A stretch of 58,669 bases of DNA, from the NCBI GenBank assembly GCA_036267355.1, contig DATAWG010000057.1, forward strand, positions 1 through 58,669. The letters are read 5' to 3'. The notes beneath the pieces were generated by a model. That model was not told the origin of the DNA. It was given only the letters and a program-made list of their open reading frames with translations, and ran no database searches. The translations under genes and the position numbers were made by a program. This DNA is from Pirellulales bacterium (GTDB lineage: Bacteria; Planctomycetota; Planctomycetia; Pirellulales; DATAWG01). Position 1 is the first letter of the stretch, and every line of letters begins with the position of its first letter. Positions 34,965 to 44,700 of this stretch are shown one piece after another.

Positions 34965-35762
34965 TCACGCTGCTCGGAGGATCGATCCGCTCGCCCGCAC
35001 CGGCGCTGGCCCAGAAAGCTGCGAGATTGCTGCCGCGATTGGGCAAACCCGCAGTAGTCCAGCTTGCCGGCGGCCTTCGATATGCCGCACGATGCCGGGC
35101 AATCCGCCCAAGCGGTCGGCTCCATTGCCGGACGAGATCGCCGCGATATCGACAGCCAAGTGCAGCGAAGCTTGATTCCGAATCGATCGATCGATGGCAC
35201 ATCGAATCCGGCTTGCCGAGCGCCACTCTGAGATCCGGCCGGGCCCGGTCAATACAAAGTCGGGCGAAACGAGCCATAGCCCATAGCGCAAAGGCAAGAT
35301 TCCGGCAGCGTTCTTGCTCGGCGATGCATCGCGCGCCGGCGAGCGAACGGCTGTGAAACCATATTTCCCGAGCAATTCTGCCGGCGCCGCGGCCGCCTCG
35401 CCAAGCGCCACGGTCGAAATCGAAATTCCAGCGCAGCGGGCTCGGGCAGTGCGAGCGAGAATCTCTGCAACCAATCGGCTGCGCGCGGCGGTCAGTGGGC
35501 TAGAATCGGCGAGATGCCCGTCGTCATCAACTCGCAATCCCGCTACGTGACCGATTCCGGCGGCGAGCGCTTGGGCAAGCGTGGGATCGCCGACCGGATC
35601 ATTGGTAAACCACGTCGCCGACATGCCGGCGGCGTTGAGGTGCTCGAGTACGCGTCCGGCCGTTTTTAATGTGCGAGCAGGCCGATTGCTACTGATTTCC
35701 AAAGGGGTCGATGGCAAATCGATGGAAATGAAAAGCAGCGCGCCAAGAGATTGAGAACGCAT
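34965..35762 (-). CDS. Polysaccharide deacetylase-like protein
   Basis: A 265-residue protein. ALLFISIDLPSTPLEISSN looks like the first strand of a NodB-type barrel, HLNAAGMSATWFTNDPVGDP matches the next step, and LGKYGFTAVRSP follows. The metal-binding Asp-His-His triad of active deacetylases is not clear: SIDLP lacks the DD and HxxxH is not obvious. It may be inactive or divergent. A longer start at 35828 or 35867 is open. It lies alone, convergent with the short membrane gene. Confidence 0.5.
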   Translation of the reverse strand: MRSQSLGALLFISIDLPSTPLEISSNRPARTLKTAGRVLEHLNAAGMSATWFTNDPVGDPTLAQALAAGIGHVAGLRVDDDGHLADSSPLTAARSRLVAEILARTARARCAGISISTVALGEAAAAPAELLGKYGFTAVRSPARDASPSKNAAGILPLRYGLWLVSPDFVLTGPGRISEWRSASRIRCAIDRSIRNQASLHLAVDIAAISSGNGADRLGGLPGIVRHIEGRRQAGLLRVCPIAAAISQLSGPAPVRASGSILRAA

Positions 35763-35950
35763 CGCTGAATATCTCGCGGATCCAAAAAGTGGGCTGAACG
35801 GCTGCACGCGATCCGTTGCGATTCGCATTTTTGGAACTCGACTCTTTCCCGGCCCCGACTGCATCAAAACGCCGGTGGGCCAATCAGGCTACGCCGCTTT
35901 TCGCCTTTCGCAAGAAGCCTTGCCGCTCGCAACGATTTTGACGGCCACAG

Positions 35951-36011
35951 GTAGGTCAGGCTTTCCAGCCTGACATTCCTCGGCTTCGTCAGCCTCGAAA
36001 GGCTGACCTAC
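35951..36011. repeat. GTAGGTCAG inverted repeat
   Basis: GTAGGTCAGGCTTTCCAGCC plus TGAC (35951-35974) pairs with a 24-base arm at 35988-36011 with about three mismatches. It lies 134 bases before the multihaem gene start and could form a large hairpin. A related single arm is at 26346-26370. Confidence 0.65.
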
Positions 36012-36144
36012 GGCAATCCGTGTCACTACCACACCGCCCCGTCGCTTGCGATTCGCGTGCGCGGTGATTAGCATGGGCGAATCGCGCCCCGGCCGACTCC
36101 CCGCCTGCCTCCCTCCCCCCCACACGCCCGCTGGAGATTCTTTG

Positions 36145-39100
36145 ATGCCTGCCGCACGGCAGTCCGTTACGGGCAATCGTTGGCCCGATTGGTTTCGATT
36201 CTTCCAACCACGGTGCTTCGTTCGCTCGCGTCGACCGCGGCAAGTGCTGGGAAGATGGTGTTCGCTCGGAGTGATTTCGTTCGTCGCGATATCGCTGTTT
36301 GCAGCGAAGTGTGGAGCGGCCGCAGGCGGCGCTGCAGACTCGCTCGACGATGAGGAGCCCGCCAAATCGCCTGGGCTTATCGCCACGTACACGATTGGGG
36401 CCGACAACGCCAACGCGAAAGCGCCGGCAGTTCGCCGCTACGAAAGCGTGCCGACATTTCTGCTTGGTTCCGGCGAATCGCCCGATCCGCGCTTGCCGAT
36501 AAAGGGTTGGCAAGTGACGTGGGACGGAGTGATCCAGGTGTTGCATCCGGGCAAGTATCGATTTTCGGCAGCGCACAGCGGGCCGCTCAAGATTGTGCTG
36601 GATGGCAAAGCGGTGTTGGATCAAGCCGAGCCAGGCCAGCATTCGGCGCCTGGGGCAGAAGTGCAACTGGCGTTTGGAACCTTGCCGATTCGGATTTCCT
36701 TCCGATCACAGCAGCCGGCAACGTCTTTGAAAATCTACTGGCAATCGGATTCGATCGCCCGCGAGCCGCTGCCGGCCAAATCGCTGGGGCACACCAAGGC
36801 GTCGCCGCCGATCATCGACGCGTTTTTCGATGGCCGGCTGGCAGTGGAAGAACATAGCTGCGTGGCATGCCACAAGCCGAGCGACGCGGTGAAATTGTCA
36901 ATGTCGCTCATCACGCGCCCCGGCCCGCGGCTGACTGACGCCGGCGAGCGGCTGAACGCCGCGTGGATCTACCATTGGCTCGACAATCCGCAAGCGATAC
37001 GGCCGGAAGCCGTCATGCCGCGGCTTTTTGGCGACGACGAGCATGGCCGGCTCGAGCGATATGCCGTGGCCGTGTATTTGGCCTCGCAAGGCCATCCGCT
37101 GGCAGCGGAACCGGTCGAAGGTGAATCGCAGTTGGTTGCCCGTGGCGAGCGGCTTTACAACCAGACCGGCTGCATCGTGTGCCACGAAAGACATGGCTCG
37201 CAAGAAGCACGAGCGACGTTGCATGGATTGTGCCAAAAGACCACGCACACTTCCGTGGCCGCGTATTTGCAAAATCCGGCCAGCGTCGATCCAGCCGGGC
37301 GCATGCCGAGCCTCAGCCTCGACAAGGCCGACGCCACGAGCCTCGCGCTCTATTTGATCCGCCGCGATGAGCCGACGATGAAATCGCTCAATCTGCCTGC
37401 GGCACCGGCCGTGGCCGGCCTGCAGGAAGCCTTGGGTGCGGCGGAAAAATCCGGCGGCGAGCTCTCCGCCGAAGAGGCCGTCAAACTGGCGACAGAACCG
37501 GTCGAAACGCGGCTTGCCGCGCTCGGCCGGCAAGTCATGGTGAGCAAGAACTGTGCGGCTTGCCACGAATTTACTCCTGCCGGCGAAAAGAAGCCGCTCG
37601 ATCGCACGTTCGCGGTGAACGACTTCGCCGCGATCGCCAAAGCGCCGGCCGGCGGATGCCTGGGAAATCATTCGGCCGACGGCAAAGTGCCACAATTTGG
37701 CCCGATGCTCGATCGCCGCGCCGTGGTCGAGTTTCTGAAGCAATCGCTCGCCGCGCCCGGTTCTCCTGCCCCGGGCGAATTCGCCCGGCTGACGCTCGCG
37801 AGACTGAATTGCACGGGTTGCCATCAGCGCAGCGGCTTTGGTGGATTGACCAAGGATGTGGTGGCAAAGATCGCCGAAAACGCCTCGCCGGAAATGGCCG
37901 AAATGGTCAGCCCGCCGCCGTTGACGGATGTTACCGACAAGCTTCTGGCCACGTATATCGACGCAGTGTTGTTCGACGGCCGGCGGTCGCGCCCTTGGAT
38001 GAGCTTGCGGATGCCACAGTTCTCCAAGCCGATGATCGCCGTGGTGCCAGCCGGTTTGGCAGCCCTTGATGGTGATCCCTTGCGCCACGAGCCGCAGCGA
38101 TTCGCCGACGACAAAGCGATGGACGACGCGGGCCGCACGCTCGTCGGCGCAAAAGGCTTCGGCTGCACGAAATGCCACGACATGCTTGGCAAACCGAGCG
38201 GCGGCACGCGCGGGCCCGACCTGTCGCTCGTGGCCGATCGCGTGAATTTCGATTGGTTCGACCGCTGGATGATCGACCCGCAGCGAATTCAGCCGGGGAC
38301 GCGGATGCCGACCGTGTTTCTCAACGGCGTCAGCCCATATAAGAACATCTTGGATGGCAATGCAGAGCGCCAGCGGCGGGCGATTTGGTCGTATCTCTCA
38401 CACAGCAAGAGTCTGCCGCCGCCGGAGGGCTTGGAGAATGAAAAGCCGCCCGAGGTGGTTCAGCAAACTGCCGCCGGATATGAAACGGTGCGTTCGTTCA
38501 TGCCCGATCTGTCGGCCCGGGCGATGGCGATTCGCTACGCCAACGGTGTGCACCTTGGCTACGATCTGCAAGCCTGCCGATTGGCGTATTCGTGGTCGGG
38601 CGGCTTCGTGAATATGGGGCCGGCGTGGAACGATCGCGGCGGCAATAAGCTCCAATTGAAAGGGCCTGTGTTCTGGAAATCGCCCGGCGGATTTCCTTGG
38701 GATGTGACCCCCTCGTCGTCGCCGATTCCGGATTTTTCGGGCCGAGACAAAGACATTTCGCTCGGCGCCATTCTCAAACTCGACGCGCCATTTCAACCGA
38801 CGCGATTGGACTTCCGCGGCTACCAGCTCACTCCCGGCGGCCCGACCTTCCGCTACGAACTGCAACTGGGCGCCGGCGAGCGGGCAAGATTCCACGAAAC
38901 CGTCGTCTCGCTTCACACCGATCTGGCCAACGGCGTGCTGCGCGATGCGACGGTCGAAACGCCTGCCGGCCGCACCGTGTGGCTCAACGCCGCCGACGCC
39001 GACGAAGCGCCTCAGTGGACGACGGCCGACGGCCATTCCGGGCAACTCGACGAAATCGACAAGACCGCTCCGGCCGATGCGGTGGTGCGTTGCAAGCAAG

Positions 39101-39306
39101 ACGGCAAGCCGGTGCTATTGCATTTGCGATCCGCTCCGGAAGGAACCGTGTGGCAGGCGATGAAGCAAGGCGGCCGCTGGGCGGTGGTGTTGCGCGATTC
39201 GTTGAACGGCAGCGCGACCGAAGCCCGATTGGTGCTGGCCGTTTTGTGCCCAGTGAACCCTGCTGCGGCCGAACCGGTTGCGGCAGGCGAAGCGAAAGCG
39301 AAGTAG
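36145..39306 (+). CDS. Pentahaem c-type cytochrome with PA14-like N-terminus
   Basis: A 1053-residue exported protein. The ATG at 36145 has GGAG eight bases upstream; a signal helix lies at about 41-55. Residues of about 100-200 fit a PA14-like carbohydrate domain (GWQVTWDGVIQVLHPGKYRF, then LKIVLDGKAVLDQ). Five CxxCH sites follow: CVACH 239, CIVCH 343, CAACH 470, CTGCH 556, CTKCH 674. The last 250 residues (MAIRYANGVHLGYDLQACRL, AYSWSGGFVNMGPAWNDRGG) resemble DUF6797. It is followed by a beta-propeller protein, so both likely form a periplasmic sugar-oxidising electron chain. Function by family is not proven. Confidence 0.82.
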   Translation: MPAARQSVTGNRWPDWFRFFQPRCFVRSRRPRQVLGRWCSLGVISFVAISLFAAKCGAAAGGAADSLDDEEPAKSPGLIATYTIGADNANAKAPAVRRYESVPTFLLGSGESPDPRLPIKGWQVTWDGVIQVLHPGKYRFSAAHSGPLKIVLDGKAVLDQAEPGQHSAPGAEVQLAFGTLPIRISFRSQQPATSLKIYWQSDSIAREPLPAKSLGHTKASPPIIDAFFDGRLAVEEHSCVACHKPSDAVKLSMSLITRPGPRLTDAGERLNAAWIYHWLDNPQAIRPEAVMPRLFGDDEHGRLERYAVAVYLASQGHPLAAEPVEGESQLVARGERLYNQTGCIVCHERHGSQEARATLHGLCQKTTHTSVAAYLQNPASVDPAGRMPSLSLDKADATSLALYLIRRDEPTMKSLNLPAAPAVAGLQEALGAAEKSGGELSAEEAVKLATEPVETRLAALGRQVMVSKNCAACHEFTPAGEKKPLDRTFAVNDFAAIAKAPAGGCLGNHSADGKVPQFGPMLDRRAVVEFLKQSLAAPGSPAPGEFARLTLARLNCTGCHQRSGFGGLTKDVVAKIAENASPEMAEMVSPPPLTDVTDKLLATYIDAVLFDGRRSRPWMSLRMPQFSKPMIAVVPAGLAALDGDPLRHEPQRFADDKAMDDAGRTLVGAKGFGCTKCHDMLGKPSGGTRGPDLSLVADRVNFDWFDRWMIDPQRIQPGTRMPTVFLNGVSPYKNILDGNAERQRRAIWSYLSHSKSLPPPEGLENEKPPEVVQQTAAGYETVRSFMPDLSARAMAIRYANGVHLGYDLQACRLAYSWSGGFVNMGPAWNDRGGNKLQLKGPVFWKSPGGFPWDVTPSSSPIPDFSGRDKDISLGAILKLDAPFQPTRLDFRGYQLTPGGPTFRYELQLGAGERARFHETVVSLHTDLANGVLRDATVETPAGRTVWLNAADADEAPQWTTADGHSGQLDEIDKTAPADAVVRCKQDGKPVLLHLRSAPEGTVWQAMKQGGRWAVVLRDSLNGSATEARLVLAVLCPVNPAAAEPVAAGEAKAK

Positions 39307-39385
39307 GCCACGGCTGACCGACGGAAGAAAAGAAGCATGACACGGTCCGCCCCCCCGGCGGCGCTGCAAGAGGAGACTCGATTCG

Positions 39386-41398
39386 ATGCGATTTCGATTT
39401 TTAGCCATCGCCGCCGTGCTCGGCGGATCTGTGCTTGCTTCCTTCGCTGTCCGCGGCGACGACAAGGTCACCGATCAGCCCGAAGACAAGTTCATCTACA
39501 TCAAGAAAGCCACGCGCGCGGAGACGCACGCGGCGTCGATGGCAGCCATGGGCATGACGATGCACGGCGCCGGGCCGTGGTATTTGATCGGCCCGTTCGA
39601 CAGCAAGGGGCTCGCAACCGTCTATCCGCCGGAGAAGCAAATCGATCTCGATGCCCGCTATCCCGGCAAGGGCCAAGAAGCCGTGTGGCGGAAGATGGAT
39701 TTTGCCGATGGCCAGGTCGTCAATCTCAAGCAGTTCAAGCAATCCGACAAGTGCATCTGCTACCTCTATCGTCGCATCGACATGCCAGCCGCGCGAAATA
39801 TTGACGTGTCGCTCGGCAGCGACGACGGGCTGATGGTGTGGCTGAACGGCAAGCTAATGCTCACCGACAACGCGTTTCGCGCCTGCTCTCCGGATGAAGA
39901 TCATCTCGTGCTTCCGCTGAAAGCCGGCCGGAATGATTTGCTGCTGAAGGTAAGCAATGTCAGCGGCGATTGGGCCTACTATTTCAGCGCCAGCATTCCG
40001 CAAAAGTTCGAGGCCAAGCTCAACCGGCAGCTTAACCGCGATTTTCCCCAGGGTGGCGAGGCCGATTCCTATGAAATCGACACGCTCCCAACGCCCACCG
40101 GCGAAGCCATCGAAGTCGGCGGACTGAAGTTCCGCCCCGACGGCAAGCTCTACGTCGCCACGCGCCGCGGCGACGTGTGGCTCGTGAGCAATCCGACCGA
40201 CGAAGATCCCGACAAGATCACTTGGAAGCCCTACGTCCGCGGACTGCACGAGGTCCTGGGGCTGAATGTCGTCGGCAAGAATGATCTCTATCTCGTTCAG
40301 CGGCCGGAGCTGACGCTGGTTCGCAGCACGAAGGAAAACGACGTTGCCGACGACTTCACCACGATCTGCGATAAGTTCGGCCTGTCGGGCGATTACCACG
40401 AATTCATCTACGGCCCGGCCCGCGATAAAGATGGCAACATGTTTATCACGCTCAATGTCGGCTTCGGCTTCGGCCATCAATCTAAAGTGCCCTATCGCGG
40501 GTTTTGCGTGAAGATCACGCCCAAGGGCGAAATGATCCCTTGGGCCTATGGTTTGCGCAGCCCGAACGGCCTGAACTTCGCCCCCGACGGCCGGCTCTAT
40601 TTCACCGACAACCAGGGCGAATGGGTACCGGCTTGCAAGCTCCAAGAAGTGCGCTACGGCGAGTTTTACGGCCATGCGGCGAGCATTCGCTGGTGGCCTG
40701 GAAAGAAAGATGGCGACAAGCCGGAAGTGGTCGAGCCAGCGATCTGGTTCCCTTATTTCACGATGAGCCGCTCGTCGACCGAGCCGGTGTGGGACACGAC
40801 CGGCGGCAAGTTCGGACCGTTCGAAGGCCAATGCTTCATCGGCGAACTGACCGAATCGCTCGTCATGCGGGCGAATCTCGAAGAAGTGAAAGGGCGGATG
40901 CAGGGTTGCGTATTCCTGTTCCGCACCGGCTTCCAATGCGGGCCCAACCGGCTCGTATTCGCGCCCGACGGCAGCTTGATCGTCGGCGAAACGAATCGCG
41001 GTTGGGGCTCGGTCGGCGGCCGGCCGTTTGGCGTCGAGCGGATTGCCTACACCGGCAAGCTTCCGTTCGAAATGCATTCGATGAACATCACTCCCACCGG
41101 CTGGGATGTTCACTTCACGCAGCCGATCGACCGCAAAAAAGCCGAGGCCGCGGCAACCTATTTTCTCGAATCCTACACGTACCATTACTGGTCGACCTAT
41201 GGGTCCGACGAAATCGATCGCAAACAGAACCCAATCACGGCGATCAAGGTGTCGGACGACGGCAAAACGGTCAGCCTCACCGTGCCCGAACGAGCCAAGA
41301 AACACGTCTTTCACCTGAAGTTGACCGGCCTGACCTCAGCCGACGGCAAACCGCTTCTGCACGCGGATGCCTACTACACCATGAATGAAACACCTTGA
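39386..41398 (+). CDS. Secreted beta-propeller oxidoreductase-like protein
   Basis: A 670-residue protein with signal peptide (FLAIAAVLGGSVLASFAVRG). Residues of about 55-200 are a galactose-binding-like beta domain (GAGPWYLIGPFDSKGLATVY, SDDGLMVWLNGKL). Residues of about 215-560 repeat propeller strands: VGGLKFRPDGKLYVATRRGD, LRSPNGLNFAPDGRLYFTDN, GPNRLVFAPDGSLIVGETNR, like PQQ or sorbosone-type dehydrogenases. There is no CxxCH, so electrons would pass to the upstream cytochrome, 79 bases away. Substrate is unknown. Confidence 0.78.
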   Translation: MRFRFLAIAAVLGGSVLASFAVRGDDKVTDQPEDKFIYIKKATRAETHAASMAAMGMTMHGAGPWYLIGPFDSKGLATVYPPEKQIDLDARYPGKGQEAVWRKMDFADGQVVNLKQFKQSDKCICYLYRRIDMPAARNIDVSLGSDDGLMVWLNGKLMLTDNAFRACSPDEDHLVLPLKAGRNDLLLKVSNVSGDWAYYFSASIPQKFEAKLNRQLNRDFPQGGEADSYEIDTLPTPTGEAIEVGGLKFRPDGKLYVATRRGDVWLVSNPTDEDPDKITWKPYVRGLHEVLGLNVVGKNDLYLVQRPELTLVRSTKENDVADDFTTICDKFGLSGDYHEFIYGPARDKDGNMFITLNVGFGFGHQSKVPYRGFCVKITPKGEMIPWAYGLRSPNGLNFAPDGRLYFTDNQGEWVPACKLQEVRYGEFYGHAASIRWWPGKKDGDKPEVVEPAIWFPYFTMSRSSTEPVWDTTGGKFGPFEGQCFIGELTESLVMRANLEEVKGRMQGCVFLFRTGFQCGPNRLVFAPDGSLIVGETNRGWGSVGGRPFGVERIAYTGKLPFEMHSMNITPTGWDVHFTQPIDRKKAEAAATYFLESYTYHYWSTYGSDEIDRKQNPITAIKVSDDGKTVSLTVPERAKKHVFHLKLTGLTSADGKPLLHADAYYTMNETP

Positions 41399-41728
41399 GA
41401 GGGAGGCTTTGCGGCTTTGAGCTCGAGGCCATACGACGGCTCGGAGGGGGGGGCCGAGCCCGCACCGCAAGCAAGGGTCCGATGGGCGGCGGGGCCGTAA
41501 TTTTCCGTGTGAAAACGGTTTTTTTCTTCCTTGCTAGCGCTGCGGGCTCTCGCCGGGTTTCCGCCCTCTTTCGCTGCCCGCGCGGTAAATTTTGCCCGTG
41601 AGGGATCAAATCGGCCCTTGGGGGCGTCTATAATTGATGCAGCGCAATTGGCGCATGCGCCGGGGCGTCGATCATCAGGCCCCCAACGCCTGATCTACGT
41701 GGTCCGGAACCTCGAAGAGGCCGATCCT
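41399..41728 (+). promoter_or_regulatory. 330-bp spacer with -10 box before the giant membrane gene
   Basis: A consensus TATAAT lies at 41629-41634, 95 bases before the ATG at 41729; the -35 box is weak. Also here is TTCCTTGCTAGCGCTGCGGG at 41528-41547, a copy of the REP-like motif near the RAYT gene. No gene was seen. Confidence 0.4.
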
Positions 41729-44700
41729 ATGGCAAGCTCCTCCACCGTGTCGAAGCCGCGCGGGCCAAAACCGCCGGGCGGGGAATGGGTCGAATACGAT
41801 GAATTCATCGACCGCCAAATTCGCAAGACGCGCGGACAGGTGAAGGGGGTCGAAATTGCCTCGGCATTGATGACGTTGGCGGCCGGCGCGCTGGCGTTTT
41901 TCCTCTTGGCCGCGGTGGTCGACCATTGGATTTTGCCGCACGGGCTCGGATTCTGGGGACGCCTGCTCTGCTTGCTAATGTTTTTGGGCGGCGCCGGCTA
42001 CTACGCCGCCGATAAACTTCTGCCGTGGCTCATCTATCGCATCAATCCGATCTACGCGGCGCAGGCGATCGAAAAAAGCCGCCCCACGCTGAAAAATAGC
42101 CTGATCAACTTCCTCTTTCTCCGCAGCCAATCGGCCCGCATGTCGACCGCCGTGTATCAGGCCGTCGAAGAGCAGGCGGCCGCCGGCTTGTCGCGCGTCA
42201 CGGTCGAGTCGGCCGTCGATCGTTCGCGATTGATCCATATCGGCTATGCGCTGCTGGCCGTGTTCATGTTGTTCGCCGGCTATTTGCTCTTTTCCCCGAA
42301 GAGCCCGTGGGACACGATCGAACGCGTCGTGTTCCCTTGGGCCGATATCGCCGTGCCGACGCGGGTCGAAATCATCGACGCGGAGCCTGGCACGCGAACG
42401 GTTTATCGCGGCGAAATGGTCGAAGTGTCGGCCGAGATCAAGGGGCTTAAGAGCGACGAACCGGTGCTTGTCGTTTATTCCACCGCCGACCACGAAGCTG
42501 TCGACCAGCCGGTGACGATGTATCTCCCGGCCGAGCGTTTCCGCTACAGCGCCAAAATTCCCGCCCCGCCGACATCCGCCCAGCAAGACGCCGGCGTGCA
42601 GCAAGACATCGACTACCGAATCGAAGCGGGCGACGCCGTGAGCCCGACCTACCATCTCACGGCCGTCACCGCTCCCACGATCGCGCTGGAAAGCGTCGAT
42701 TATCAGTATCCCGACTACACCGGCCGTTCGCGATTCACGCTCAAAGGCATCGGCGACATTCAAGCGCTCGAGGGAACTCGCGTCGTCGTCCACGGCCGGG
42801 CCAATCAGGCGATCAAATCGGCCCAACTGGAATTGGACGGTCGCGACGGCCGCACCAAGCTTCCGATGCGGATCGCCAGCGATGGCCGATCGGTGATCGG
42901 CAGTTTTACGCTCGCGCTCGATCCGCACGATCGCACGTCGCCCGAGTTTTCGCACTATCGCCTGCGGCCGGAGGAGCGGGCAGAGCCGGAGCCCGTGCAA
43001 TATCGCATCGAAGTGATTCCCGATTTGCCGCCGGACGTGAAATTCATTCTGCCGGAAAAAGACGACGTGGCGCTGCCGGTGAATCGCCGGCTGACATTGC
43101 GATTGCGGGCCTTGGATCCCGATTTCGCGATTTCGCGCGTGACATTGTCGTGCGAGTCCGGGCATAACCGGATATTGGAGCAGAATCTGCTCAACGAAAT
43201 TCGCCGCGAGCCGATGCAGATCAATTACACGATCGACCCGGCCAAATTGCATCTGAACGTCGGCGATGTCATCGATTATTGGGCGACCGCAATGGACAAT
43301 CGCGCGCCAACGCCGAACGCAACGCAAACATCGCCGCGCCGAATCCGCATTGTTGCGCCCGGCGCGCGGCAAGGCGATTCCCAAGGCCAGGGGGACGGCG
43401 CCAACCAAGGCAATGCCGCCGATCAGGCCGACAATGCTAATGCCGCCGACAATCCGAACGCCGCCAAAAAGCCGCAAGGCGACAACGCAAACCAAAACAA
43501 TCCGGCCGCCGACAAGAAGCCCGACGCGAATGCCCAGCCCGACGAGGCGTCGAAGGCCGAGCCGGGCGACAAAGCGAACGACAATCCAAACCACCCCGAC
43601 AACTCTGCCCCCGATGCGTCACACGATCGCCCGCAAGACAACCAATCCGCCGACAAGCAAAAGCAGCAAGACGGCCAAAAGGGTGGGGCGAAAAAAGGTC
43701 CATCGCAGCAAGATTCATCCAATTCGGACCAACTGCAGCCGAAAAACGGCAACCAAGATTCCAACGAGCAAAAAGATCCCGATAACAAGCAAAACAGTAA
43801 CAATTCAAAGTCGGACAACCAGCAGCCGCAGCAGCAACAGGGCGGCGGCAACTCCGGCAAAAACGGCAGCCAAGCCGGCAAGTCGGGAGGCGACAAAGGC
43901 GGCTCGAACAGCAATTCCGACAATAACAACAACTCCAAAAGTGACAATGCCGGCGGTGGCCATTCGCCCCGGAATGACAAGTCGAGCAATCCCTCGAACG
44001 GCGATAGCAAAAGTGGCGACCAGAAAGACAGCGGCACCCAAAACAGCGGTCAGCAAAATCAGGCCTCGCAAAACGCCAATCAACCCCAGCAGCGACCCGA
44101 TTCTCCTGCTTCCGACGGCAGTGACGATGCTCAGGCGCTAAAAGACGCTGTGCAGCAAATGCAGAAGGACGCCAAGAACAACTCCCAGCAGTCGCAAGGA
44201 CAAAACTCGCAAGACCACCCTCAGAATTCGGCCGGCCAAAACCCGCAACCGCGCACTCCGTCGCCGCAGAACCAATCCAGCCAAAACGATAACCAACAAA
44301 ACCAATCCGGCCAGAATCCGTCCGGCACCGATCAGAAACACGGAAACGAGCAGCAATCGGGCGGCCAGCGTCAATCCGATTCGCAAAAGCTGCCGAATTC
44401 CGAGCCGAAGCCCGGCGATAAAACCGGTCCGCAAAATCCGCAACAAAAGTCCGGCAGCGATGCCTCGAATTCCACTCCCGGCGGCAAGTCGCCCCACGGT
44501 CAGCAGTCGTCCGATGGCCAAAAGCCCGGCAATCAAGCCGGCAAGAATGGGGCAAGCGATAAATCGCCGAACGACAAACCGCAAGGTGGCACTCCGCAAA
44601 ACGGCGACGGCCAGAATGCCCAATCCAGCGGCGGCAAGCCAAATGCCGACAAATCGAACGCCGGCAAGCCAAACGCCGGCCAAGATTCGACGCAGCAAGG

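Noticed and set aside
36898-38178. 426-residue minus-strand frame
   Set aside because: Opposite strand of the pentahaem cytochrome gene, which has clear CxxCH motifs.
39854-41314. 486-residue minus-strand frame
   Set aside because: Antisense of the beta-propeller gene; no domain.
41975-43594. 539-residue minus-strand frame
   Set aside because: Antisense of the DUF4175-like gene; no start signal or domain.
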